From positions 850,380 to 914,379 of the forward strand of contig NZ_LSNE01000003.1 of assembly GCF_001565895.1 (NCBI RefSeq): 64,000 nucleotides of DNA, written 5' to 3'. Below are positions 16,463 to 24,396 of this stretch, piece after piece. Numbering within the stretch: position 1 is the stretch's first letter; every line of letters begins with the position of its first letter. Below the pieces are notes generated by a model that was given only the letters and a program-made list of their open reading frames with translations, did not search any database and was not told the DNA's origin. Source of the stretch: Paraglaciecola hydrolytica (GTDB taxonomy: Bacteria; Pseudomonadota; Gammaproteobacteria; Enterobacterales; Alteromonadaceae). Made by a program: the position numbers and the translations under genes.

Positions 16463-19435
16463 ATGAAAACTAAACTTAATAAAGTAAGTTCTGTCCTGAA
16501 GAGTCGTAGAACAAATACTGTAATTTACAGTGCAGCCATAGTCGCGATGCTGACAGCTCCAATTATTTCGGCGCAAGAAGCTCAAGCTGATGGAGATATT
16601 GAAGTTATACAGGTAAGTGGAATACGTAGTGCGCTGACAAGTGCACTTTTAGAAAAGCGCGATTCAACTAACTTAGTAGAGATTATTCAAGCAGAAGATA
16701 TTGGTAAATTGCCTGACCAAAACCTTGCTGAGGTGTTAGAGAATGTAACAGGCGTGCAAATTACTCGTTCTGCAGGTGTGGGTACGGGCGTGCAGATCCG
16801 TGGTACTAACGCCAACCGCACGGAAATTAATGGTGTTTCTACTGTTGGGTCTGGAGCTGGTCGTAGCGGTATTAATTTTGAAGATGTTTCAGCTTCAATT
16901 ATTGCCGCTGTTGAAGTTACCAAAGCTTCTGAAGCAAAAACTATCGAAGGTTCGGTAGGTGGTACTATTAACTTACGTACTATTCGTCCTCTGCAATTAA
17001 GCGAAACCTTAGCGTCTGTCAGAGTACAGGGTGAATCCAGTAGTCTTTCAACTGACGGTGTTAAGCCTCGATTATCTGGCACCTACGGTGACAATTGGGA
17101 TACTGACAAAGGCAGATTTGGTGTTGTTTTCAGCGCTAGTTATGCAGAGCAAGACGTAACCGCTTTCCGTCCTCGTGTTGACCGCGATAACGTTGTTACC
17201 TCAGATGGCGGTACGCCCAACGCGCAAGATTTTGATTTTCTTGGAATACAATTTCTTAACCAAGATTACGATAACGATGAATATGAAACAGTGAATTTTG
17301 CTGGTTCATTAGAATGGGCGCCCAATTCCGAGTTGAAGTTTTATTTTGATGCCACTATCAATGATCAACAGCGTTATGCAGAAAGTTCATCAATCCAAGC
17401 TTCAGGCGTAAGTGATGTAATTGGTGTTGGCGTTCCTAGTGCCTTTGAAACTGTTAACTTTGGTATTTTAGATGGTTTGGATCTTGGTAGTATCCAAGCA
17501 GCAACTAAAGGCGTTATTCCTGTTGAAGTGGGTGGTGCCGATCCAAATTTGCGTGTTGCGGCCGATACCAGCTCGCGGGTAACCAAGAGCGAAATATTTA
17601 GATTGGGTGGCGAATGGCAAGGTGAAAATCTTAAAGTAGTCGTTGAAGCGTCATCGTCAAGTTCTAACTCGACTAACCCTCGAATTAACACCACGCTTAA
17701 CTTTATTAACCCCAATGCGGCAATTAATTCATCCAATGAAAACGGGACACCGTTCATTTATGATTTAACGGGTGGCTCATTAGCATTTGGCATCGCTTTT
17801 GGTGAAGCAAACGCGCCAACGGCTGCAGATATGATGGATCCAGCAAATTACATTTTACGTGACGTACAAACGGCGCGAGATCGCACTGAAAACACTGAAG
17901 AGGCCTTGCGTACTGATTTTACTTATAGCTTAGATTGGTCTGCGTTAACTAGTGTCGACTTTGGTTTGCGTTATAGTAAATCAACAAGTATGACGGATCA
18001 GATCCGTGCTAACGTTGGTTTAAGAACTTATGCAGACAGCCCTAGAGGTGACTTATTCACTGAGCTTCTTACTGCAGGCCCAGATAACTTTGGCGACGCA
18101 GATGGTCGAGAGTTATTTGTTAAAGATTTCCTGATGATAAATCCTGATATGGTTACTGCCGACCAAGATAATGTGTTACGTATTCTAAATGATGCCGTTA
18201 CTGCACATGGTGGATCAACTCCTATTACTGCACCTACGTCAGAAGTTAGCGCATTTTTTGATATCGAAGAAACGACTAGCGCTCTTTATGCGCAAGCAAA
18301 TTTTGCTACCGATTATATACGCGGTAACTTTGGTGTTCGTTATCTAAAGACCGAAGTGGCTTCAACAGGTAATTCAATCACTACAGATGTAAATGGCAAC
18401 CCTACAGTGTCACAAGTAACAACAGTGGGTGATTACGACTTTTTACTACCTAGGATCAACATTGTTGCTGATGTAACAGACGATATCGTAGTGCGTGCCG
18501 GTTGGGGCAAAGATATTCGTCGTCCTGACTTTGACGACCTTTCAACTTCAGTTACCTATAGCACTAGTCCTAACCCACCTGTTTCAGTTGGTAACCCAAA
18601 TTTAGTGCCTGAAGAAGTTACCTCATTTGACCTGACGGCTGAGTGGTATTTCACGCAAGCAAGTGTATTAAGCATTGGATATTTCCATAAAACACGTAGC
18701 GACCTATTTGCTGGGCAGCAAGTAGACCCCTATCAAGATCCAGTGACTGGCTTCCGTGATACGGTTGGGCCGGTTTGTGAGCAAGGTGGTATTTGGAACC
18801 CTATTGCTGACATAAACGTATTTGGTCCTGTTGGTGTGGGCGTTTGTGTACCTTGGTCAACGACGATCAATGACACAGGTGAAACCACACAAGAAGGGCT
18901 TGAAATGGCAGTCCAATTTGACCTATCTAGTTTTGAAGATGACTTAGGCTGGGCATCTGGTTTTGGTGTTTTAGCCAACTATACGATCCAGAAGTTTGAT
19001 GGTGGTGAAGCAGTTGATAATGCCGCAAGTCGTCCTAATGAAATATTTGCAGCCTCTACAGGTATTGAGGGGATTGAAGTTTCCGCTCTACATGGTTTGC
19101 CCGATCTTTCTGAAAATGCTTATAACTTTACCTTGTACTACGAGAAGTTCGGACTTTCAGCCAGAATGCGTTATACATGGCGTGAAGCTCACCGCTCAGA
19201 AGATTTTGGCAGTACATCTAGTTACCCCTGGGGATTCATGGTTGTACAAGAAGACAGAGGACAGCTTAATGCCAGCATTAGTTATGATGTGACTGAGCAA
19301 TTAAATATTGGACTTGAAGGCGTCAACTTAACTGAGTCTGAAGTATCACAATCATGTGTTAACGGTGGGGCTTTATTATGTTTCCAAGGTCTTACCGACC
19401 GTCGAGTTACACTTGGTGCTAGCTATCGCTGGTAA
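16463..19435 (+). CDS. TonB-dependent receptor, probable oligosaccharide transporter
   Basis: 990 residues. A signal peptide spans about 1-38 (MLTAPIISAQ-EAQA). The plug domain contains IEVIQVSGIRSAL, the TonB box region, then DIGKLPDQNLAEVLENVTGVQITR (about 74-97) and VEVTKASEAKTIEGSVGGTINLRTIRP, both typical of the long carbohydrate-type receptors of Alteromonadales and Xanthomonadales. The barrel ends in the aromatic LGASYRW needed for outer-membrane insertion. I chose ATG 16463 because a GTGGAGA ribosome-binding site lies just upstream. The operator upstream, shared with the catabolic operon, links its ligand to the sugar-acid pathway rather than to iron. Substrate unknown. Confidence 0.93.
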   Translation: MKTKLNKVSSVLKSRRTNTVIYSAAIVAMLTAPIISAQEAQADGDIEVIQVSGIRSALTSALLEKRDSTNLVEIIQAEDIGKLPDQNLAEVLENVTGVQITRSAGVGTGVQIRGTNANRTEINGVSTVGSGAGRSGINFEDVSASIIAAVEVTKASEAKTIEGSVGGTINLRTIRPLQLSETLASVRVQGESSSLSTDGVKPRLSGTYGDNWDTDKGRFGVVFSASYAEQDVTAFRPRVDRDNVVTSDGGTPNAQDFDFLGIQFLNQDYDNDEYETVNFAGSLEWAPNSELKFYFDATINDQQRYAESSSIQASGVSDVIGVGVPSAFETVNFGILDGLDLGSIQAATKGVIPVEVGGADPNLRVAADTSSRVTKSEIFRLGGEWQGENLKVVVEASSSSSNSTNPRINTTLNFINPNAAINSSNENGTPFIYDLTGGSLAFGIAFGEANAPTAADMMDPANYILRDVQTARDRTENTEEALRTDFTYSLDWSALTSVDFGLRYSKSTSMTDQIRANVGLRTYADSPRGDLFTELLTAGPDNFGDADGRELFVKDFLMINPDMVTADQDNVLRILNDAVTAHGGSTPITAPTSEVSAFFDIEETTSALYAQANFATDYIRGNFGVRYLKTEVASTGNSITTDVNGNPTVSQVTTVGDYDFLLPRINIVADVTDDIVVRAGWGKDIRRPDFDDLSTSVTYSTSPNPPVSVGNPNLVPEEVTSFDLTAEWYFTQASVLSIGYFHKTRSDLFAGQQVDPYQDPVTGFRDTVGPVCEQGGIWNPIADINVFGPVGVGVCVPWSTTINDTGETTQEGLEMAVQFDLSSFEDDLGWASGFGVLANYTIQKFDGGEAVDNAASRPNEIFAASTGIEGIEVSALHGLPDLSENAYNFTLYYEKFGLSARMRYTWREAHRSEDFGSTSSYPWGFMVVQEDRGQLNASISYDVTEQLNIGLEGVNLTESEVSQSCVNGGALLCFQGLTDRRVTLGASYRW

Positions 19436-19480
19436 AATGTTAACTGAATATATCTAACCAATTGATATACCGATAAAAAT

Positions 19481-19508
19481 GTCGGGTCATATGAAAATAT
19501 GCCCCGAC
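19481..19508 (+). terminator. hairpin downstream of the TonB receptor
   Basis: GTCGGGTCATAT (19481-19492) pairs with ATATGCCCCGAC (19497-19508), a 12 bp stem with one mismatch and a GAAA tetraloop, 45 bp after the receptor stop. It lacks a clear T-run, so it may stabilise the 3' end or only partly terminate, leaving some read-through into the leucine-rich-repeat gene. Confidence 0.5.
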
Positions 19509-19627
19509 TCATATTGGACATATTGTGGTGTTTAAATTCAACATGATGCCGTCAAATAAATTGATATGTGACTAAGCGCGTTACATTCCATACACCTCGA
19601 ATACCGCATACCCAGAGAGCATAGAAT

Positions 19628-20608
19628 ATGAAGATCAGTCGAATTATATTGAATACAATCGCTTTGTTTGCATTCACGTTTTCAGTCCAGTCGAAAACAC
19701 CTTATACCCTTACTGCTAATGATGTAAAGGTAGTCAATGGGATAATTACTTCCTCGACTCTTACCAACGTTAGTGGGGATAATTATCAAGCCGATATTGT
19801 TATCCCCGAGATGCTTGACGGCCAAGTAATAAAAGCGATTGGGCAGCATGCTTTTCAAAATAAGGGCCTAAGCAGTGTGGATTTGCCCGCTAGGCTTACG
19901 TCTATTGGAGATAAGGCTTTTCAGAATAACCGCCTAACTAGAGTCGATTTACCTGCTGGGCTGACATCTATTGGCGATGCTGCTTTTGAGTTCAATACCT
20001 TAAGTAGAGTAGATTTGCCTACTGGCCTTACGACTATCAGTAATAGTGCTTTTGCAACTAACAGCATAAGCCATGTGACTTGGCCTGCAGGACTTACGTC
20101 AGTTCAAAGTAGCGCATTTCGAGATAACAGCCTAATCGTTGTGGATTTGCCGGCTGGGGTTAAGTCAATTGGGGATTTTGCGTTTCAGAATAACCGCATA
20201 ACCACTTTGACCTTGCCTGCAGGGATCACGACCATTGAGGATAGTGCTTTTAATGTTAACTTCTTAATCAGTGTGGATTTGCCTGCTGGGCTTACGACCA
20301 TTGAGGATAGTGCGTTTCGAGACAACCGCCTCACCAGTGTGGACTTACCTGCTGGGCTTAAGTCCATTGGCCATAAAGCGTTTCTTGCTAACCGCTTAAG
20401 CTATGTTGATTTGCCTGATGGACTTACCTTTATTGGGGAAGATACATTTAAAATTAATAGCGATTTTAAAAGCTTTGTTTTACCAAAGGGCTCTACTGTT
20501 GGCAAGTCGCTAAAATGGCAAGCAAGCGATGGAGCTGTTTTAGATGCTCAACATGTTGTTTTACCTGCAAATTTTGCTCTTAGTTATAAAGCTATTATTA
20601 AAGATTAG
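19628..20608 (+). CDS. secreted BspA-like leucine-rich-repeat protein
   Basis: 326 residues with a signal peptide (about 1-22, ending VQS-KT). Residues about 70-290 are ten tandem repeats of 22 residues with the pattern SIGDxAFxxNxLxxVDLPAGLT, the BspA/Treponema-type LRR (LRR_5). The last 35 residues are not repetitive. Such domains make curved surfaces for binding proteins or glycans, and BspA proteins are surface adhesins in oral and intestinal bacteria. No anchor, sorting signal or enzyme domain is seen. It lies 192 bp after the TonB receptor on the same strand and may share its transcript. Whether it binds the receptor's substrate is inference. Confidence 0.85.
   Translation: MKISRIILNTIALFAFTFSVQSKTPYTLTANDVKVVNGIITSSTLTNVSGDNYQADIVIPEMLDGQVIKAIGQHAFQNKGLSSVDLPARLTSIGDKAFQNNRLTRVDLPAGLTSIGDAAFEFNTLSRVDLPTGLTTISNSAFATNSISHVTWPAGLTSVQSSAFRDNSLIVVDLPAGVKSIGDFAFQNNRITTLTLPAGITTIEDSAFNVNFLISVDLPAGLTTIEDSAFRDNRLTSVDLPAGLKSIGHKAFLANRLSYVDLPDGLTFIGEDTFKINSDFKSFVLPKGSTVGKSLKWQASDGAVLDAQHVVLPANFALSYKAIIKD
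19835..20498 (+). repeat. ten in-frame 66 bp repeats in the LRR gene
   Basis: The leucine-rich repeats are also similar at DNA level: GTGGATTTGCCTGCTGGG-like blocks recur every 66 bp, and segments such as ACCATTGAGGATAGTGC occur twice almost identically. This suggests growth by internal duplication, and copy number may vary between strains. Confidence 0.8.
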
Positions 20609-20648
20609 GGCAAACTAAAAATTACTTAAAAGCCAGTTGATCTCAAAA

Positions 20649-20675
20649 TTTTTGCCGACCTAAAGTCGGCAAAAA
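20649..20675. terminator. hairpin between convergent LRR and lacI genes
   Basis: TTTTTGCCGAC (20649-20659) pairs perfectly with GTCGGCAAAAA (20665-20675) around a 5-base loop. An 11 bp stem between convergent genes is a likely bidirectional terminator or transcript end, though the U-tract is inside the stem on both strands. Confidence 0.6.
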
Positions 20676-20770
20676 AACTGCTGTACTTATTACTTTGTTT
20701 GTTGGCTCACAATAGCGACATAGAAAAACGTGTTTAATCGTTTTAACTTAATCAGCCTAGTTATATTTTA

Positions 20771-20782
20771 TAAACCGATTTA
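20771..20782. promoter_or_regulatory. operator-like site near the 3' end of the lacI-family gene
   Basis: TAAACCGATTTA differs in one base from the TAAACCGGTTTA operators at 16251 and 21909. It lies 48 bp beyond the repressor's stop codon and 1.1 kb from the dehydratase operator. It could be an auxiliary operator for looping or for the LRR side; no promoter pair is evident next to it. Confidence 0.45.
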
Positions 20783-20829
20783 GTTCCCTGCTAAATTTAT
20801 AATGTATATAACTCGCTTTGTTGCTGAGA

Positions 20830-21834
20830 CTATATTTTTTTACATGATTGCCTTGTCACCAAAGAGCATGAAATCATTATTTTTTGCGCAGGTTTATTAA
20901 CATCATTAATGCTACCGAGTAATATTTTAGCGGCTTCTAGGCCAATGATATAAGGCTCTTGTTTAATGACTGTGATAGGGACTTTAAAAAACTCTGCCAT
21001 AGGCAGATCATCAAAACCTATTAACGAAACATCATCAGGTATTGATATGTGCTCTTGGTTTAAGGCCGTTAAAAGATCGGTCGTTATTGCTAAATGCTGG
21101 GTGAAAAAGGCGCTGGGAGCCGCAGACTGCATGATGTGTTGAATGGATTGTTGGAATCCTGTTTCACGTTGCCAATATTGAATTAAGGTTGGCTCAAGTG
21201 GAATGTCATATTTACTTAAGGCGTCGGCATAACCTTGATAACGTTCGTTTCTGGATTTCACTTTTTTAAAGTCTTGTGACATAAAACAGATGCGTTTATG
21301 GCCAAGTTTAATGAGGTATTCAGTGGCATCAAAAGCCGCCTGTTTATAGTCTGACAAGATGATATTTTTTTCACTACCATCGTGTTCCAACTGAAACTGC
21401 ACTATGGGCATGCCTTTTTTCACGTACTCGGCGATGAGCTTAGTATTTTTACCTGAAGATGCGATGATGATGCCGTCGACCCGCAGTTGATATAAGGCCT
21501 CCAGCGACTTTGCTTCAATGGCAGAGTCAAAATCGGTATTGTAGATTAAGGCGTTATAATCATTTTGTTTACACCAATCATCAACCCCACGAATAGCCTT
21601 ACTGGTATAAAAACCTGTGATATCCCTAACGATGACACCTATGGTTTTAGTTTTAGTCGCCTTTAGGTTTCTGGCAATGGGATTAGGCACATAATCCAAT
21701 TCACTCACTGCCGCTCTAATACGCTCTTGAGTATCCTTCGACATAAACTCAAAACGACCATTAAGGTATTGGGATGCGGTGCTTTTAGAGACGCCAGCAA
21801 GTAGAGCAACATCAATTAATTTTACTTTGGCCAT
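20830..21834 (-). CDS. LacI family transcriptional repressor
   Basis: 334 residues. The N-terminal helix-turn-helix and hinge helix are clear: KLIDVALLAGVSKSTASQYL (about 4-23) and YVPNPIARNLKATKTKTIGVI. The rest is a periplasmic-binding-protein-like effector domain of normal length. The gene is divergent from the dehydratase operon with 122 bp between the start codons, and that gap contains the perfect palindrome ACTAAACCGGTTTAGT. The same operator precedes the TonB receptor. I infer that this protein represses both units until a sugar or sugar-acid inducer binds. The inducer cannot be read from the sequence. Confidence 0.92.
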   Translation of the reverse strand: MAKVKLIDVALLAGVSKSTASQYLNGRFEFMSKDTQERIRAAVSELDYVPNPIARNLKATKTKTIGVIVRDITGFYTSKAIRGVDDWCKQNDYNALIYNTDFDSAIEAKSLEALYQLRVDGIIIASSGKNTKLIAEYVKKGMPIVQFQLEHDGSEKNIILSDYKQAAFDATEYLIKLGHKRICFMSQDFKKVKSRNERYQGYADALSKYDIPLEPTLIQYWQRETGFQQSIQHIMQSAAPSAFFTQHLAITTDLLTALNQEHISIPDDVSLIGFDDLPMAEFFKVPITVIKQEPYIIGLEAAKILLGSINDVNKPAQKIMISCSLVTRQSCKKI

Positions 21835-21871
21835 GGGTATTTATTATCTGTGGACTAATTTTTTGGTGAGA

Positions 21872-21925
21872 TGTTGACATATTGCAATATTATGATAATT
21901 TGTTCAACTAAACCGGTTTAGTAAC
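21872..21925 (+). promoter_or_regulatory. promoter with LacI-type operator for the dehydratase operon
   Basis: TTGACA at 21874-21879, 16 bp, TAATTT at 21896-21901, 7 bp, then TAAACCGGTTTA at 21909-21920, embedded in the 16 bp perfect palindrome ACTAAACCGGTTTAGT (21907-21922). Both hexamers, the spacings and the operator core are identical to those upstream of the TonB receptor, exactly 5658 bp away, while the spacer bases differ. Confidence 0.85.
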
Positions 21926-21956
21926 TTTTAAAACAACTACAAAGAGAGGCTATAAG

Positions 21957-23174
21957 TTGAAAATTACCGAAGTTAAAGTATTTGTTTGTAGCCCTGGCAG
22001 AAACTTTGTCACCGTAAAAATTTTTACTGATGCAGGGCTGTATGGCGTAGGTGATGCCACCCTTAATGGTCGAGAAATGGCCGTTGTAGCTTATTTGCAA
22101 GAGCATGTAGCTCCCTGCTTGATTGGGCGAAATGCCCATGACATTGAAGATATCTGGCAGTATTTATACAAAGGCGTTTATTGGCGTAAAGGGCCGGTCA
22201 ATATGGCAGCCATCGCAGCGATAGACATGGCACTTTGGGATATCAAAGGTAAAGCCGCGGGTTTACCGGTTTACCAATTACTGGGTGGAAAAAGCAGAAA
22301 AGGCGTGACCTTGTATGCCCACGCGAGTGGCGAAACCATAGAAGACACTTTGGATAAAGCTGAACAGCATATCAAACAAGGCTTTAAAGCCGTACGTTTG
22401 CAGTGTGCTGTGCCAGGTTTGAATGTCACTTACGGCGTGCTTGGCGATAAAGCGGACTATTTTGAGTTGCAAGGCAGTCGACCTTTACCTCCAGAAGAAG
22501 AATGGTGCACGCAAAAGTATTTCAATATGATTGTTGAGCTATTTCAGCAAGCGCGAGCTCGCTTAGGTAACAACGTTCATTTACTACACGATGTGCATAG
22601 CCGTTTGACGCCTATCGAGTCAGCTAGATTGGGCAAATTATTAGAGCCCTTTGGTTTATTCTTTTTAGAAGACGCCTCCATGGCTGAAAATCAAGATAAT
22701 TATAAGGTGATTAGACAACACACCACTGTCCCTCTGGCGATAGGTGAAACCTATAATACGATTTGGGATTGTAAAGATCTGATCCAAAATCAGTTAATTG
22801 ATTATATCCGCGTTGCAGCTACCCATGCTGGTGGCATTACCGCATTAAGACGCATTGCTGATTTTGCCAGTATTTATAACGTAAAAATCGCCCCCCACGG
22901 TGCGCCTGACCTTTCACCCATTTGTTTTGCTGCCCATATGCATTTGAATATTTGGGCGCCTAACTTTGGTATTCAAGAATTTGTTGGTTTTGGGAATGCC
23001 CACTCAGCTCGGATTTTTAAACACGGTTTCGAAGTTAAAGATGGCATGGCCTATCTTAACGATGCTCCGGGTTTAGGCATTGAGTTTGATGAAGAAGCGG
23101 CTCAAGAATACCCCTATAAACGTTCTTACCTTCCGGTCAGCCGTTTGGAAGACGGAACGGTATGGAACTGGTAA
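21957..23174 (+). CDS. enolase-superfamily sugar-acid dehydratase, ManD/RspA group
   Basis: 405 residues, colinear with Novosphingobium ManD and E. coli RspA from PGRNFVTVKI to the C-terminal RLEDGTVWNW. ManD dehydrates D-mannonate to 2-keto-3-deoxygluconate. Catalytic positions are conserved: Arg147 and Tyr159, metal ligands Asp212, Glu238 and Glu264, His214 in HDVHSR, and His314. Near the last strand it reads PHGAPDLSP where ManD has HGPTDLSP, a region that, as I recall, separates efficient mannonate dehydratases from gluconate-acting or weak members. The exact substrate is therefore open. The start is TTG at 21957, with AGAGAGG eight bases upstream. First gene of the operator-controlled operon. 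Confidence 0.85.
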   Translation: MKITEVKVFVCSPGRNFVTVKIFTDAGLYGVGDATLNGREMAVVAYLQEHVAPCLIGRNAHDIEDIWQYLYKGVYWRKGPVNMAAIAAIDMALWDIKGKAAGLPVYQLLGGKSRKGVTLYAHASGETIEDTLDKAEQHIKQGFKAVRLQCAVPGLNVTYGVLGDKADYFELQGSRPLPPEEEWCTQKYFNMIVELFQQARARLGNNVHLLHDVHSRLTPIESARLGKLLEPFGLFFLEDASMAENQDNYKVIRQHTTVPLAIGETYNTIWDCKDLIQNQLIDYIRVAATHAGGITALRRIADFASIYNVKIAPHGAPDLSPICFAAHMHLNIWAPNFGIQEFVGFGNAHSARIFKHGFEVKDGMAYLNDAPGLGIEFDEEAAQEYPYKRSYLPVSRLEDGTVWNW

Positions 23175-23245
23175 TTCATCTATTGTGAATTTAATCGTTC
23201 TTAGCTTGAAATGATAATTTGAGATTATAAGTCGAGATAAATAAC

Positions 23246-24388
23246 ATGAGTAAAAATATACGAGTATTGATACAGGGAACCGGCTTTGCCGGACAAGGAC
23301 ATGCACAAGCTTTTAGGTTCGCAGGTGCTGAAGTTGTCGGCATAGTTGGCCGTACACCAAAAGTAGTACAACAAGTTGCCTCAGACATGAATATTCCTTA
23401 TGCAGGCACCGACTGGCAACAAGCCCTTATTGACTGTAAACCTGATGTGGTTTCGATTGCCACTCCGGGCGGCGCCCATGAAGAAGCGATTCAGCAAGCC
23501 ATAGAATTTGGTTGCCATGTATTCAGTGACAAACCCCTTACCACCTGTGGTGAATCAGCCAAAAAACTACATGACTTAGCCCAAGCAAAAAAAGTGAAAA
23601 CTGCCTTTGCTGCTAGTTTCAGATACATGCCCGATGTTATTCATGCTAAACGTTTAGTCGAAGCAGGTGTTATTGGCGAGCCCTTAGAAGTTGAGTGTAT
23701 TTCGCACTTTAACTTAGAGCGCAGTATTCCCTTTGGCTGGTCACATCGCAAAGAAGATGGTGGTGGTCGTCTGAGCAATAATTTCACTCATAAGTTATCC
23801 ATTGTTACGTCAATCATAGGTGAAAAAATCCTATCTATTATGGGCGAAGTACGTGATGACTTAGGCAAGGCACCTATTGTTGAAGGTGTGCATAACTTCA
23901 AAAACCGTCGCGACTATATTCCTGATGACTTAAATGATCCCTCGCTTAAGTGGGGCGAATCTAATGTGGAGTGGTCGTATACCGTATTAGCCCAGTTAGA
24001 AAGCAAACTGGCGACTAAACCGGTGTCTGTGTTGTTTAAACACGGTGGTTTACACCCTCGTTTTAATGAAGACCATATCGTGATTTATGGCAGTAAAGGC
24101 GCGATCTACATCAAAGGGCACTATGCCAGTGGCCCCTTGTATGTATATGACGACAATAAGCAGTGGGTTGAAGTGGCCTTACCTGAGGATATTGTTAAAA
24201 ACATACCGGATGTTGAAGGTGATACGGAAAGAAATTGGCGCTACCTGATTAGAGAATTAGTCAAAGATATTAAAGGTGAGTCGGTGGCTCCTTATCAAAC
24301 CTTTAAAGAGGGAGCTCAATATCAACAACTTATTGATCTTATTCGCAAAAATGATAATTGGGTTGACGTTAGTCACCTGCAATATTAG
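23246..24388 (+). CDS. Gfo/Idh/MocA family oxidoreductase
   Basis: 380 residues. The Rossmann domain has GTGFAGQGHA (11-20) for NAD(P), the usual EKP motif appears as SDKPLTT with Lys96, and the C-terminal domain contains GGGRLSNNFTHKLSI, where the family has its catalytic His region. These enzymes oxidise or reduce hydroxyl groups of sugars, inositols or sugar acids. It lies 71 bp after the dehydratase and 8 bp before the symporter, so it probably acts on the same sugar, for example converting an incoming sugar or uronate to the aldonate that the dehydratase uses. No KDG kinase or aldolase gene is present here. Confidence 0.88.
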   Translation: MSKNIRVLIQGTGFAGQGHAQAFRFAGAEVVGIVGRTPKVVQQVASDMNIPYAGTDWQQALIDCKPDVVSIATPGGAHEEAIQQAIEFGCHVFSDKPLTTCGESAKKLHDLAQAKKVKTAFAASFRYMPDVIHAKRLVEAGVIGEPLEVECISHFNLERSIPFGWSHRKEDGGGRLSNNFTHKLSIVTSIIGEKILSIMGEVRDDLGKAPIVEGVHNFKNRRDYIPDDLNDPSLKWGESNVEWSYTVLAQLESKLATKPVSVLFKHGGLHPRFNEDHIVIYGSKGAIYIKGHYASGPLYVYDDNKQWVEVALPEDIVKNIPDVEGDTERNWRYLIRELVKDIKGESVAPYQTFKEGAQYQQLIDLIRKNDNWVDVSHLQY

Positions 24389-24396
24389 GTAAGCCC

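Noticed and set aside
16687-17082. Minus-strand open frames inside the TonB receptor gene
   Set aside because: They are antisense to a strongly supported coding region and have no family resemblance.
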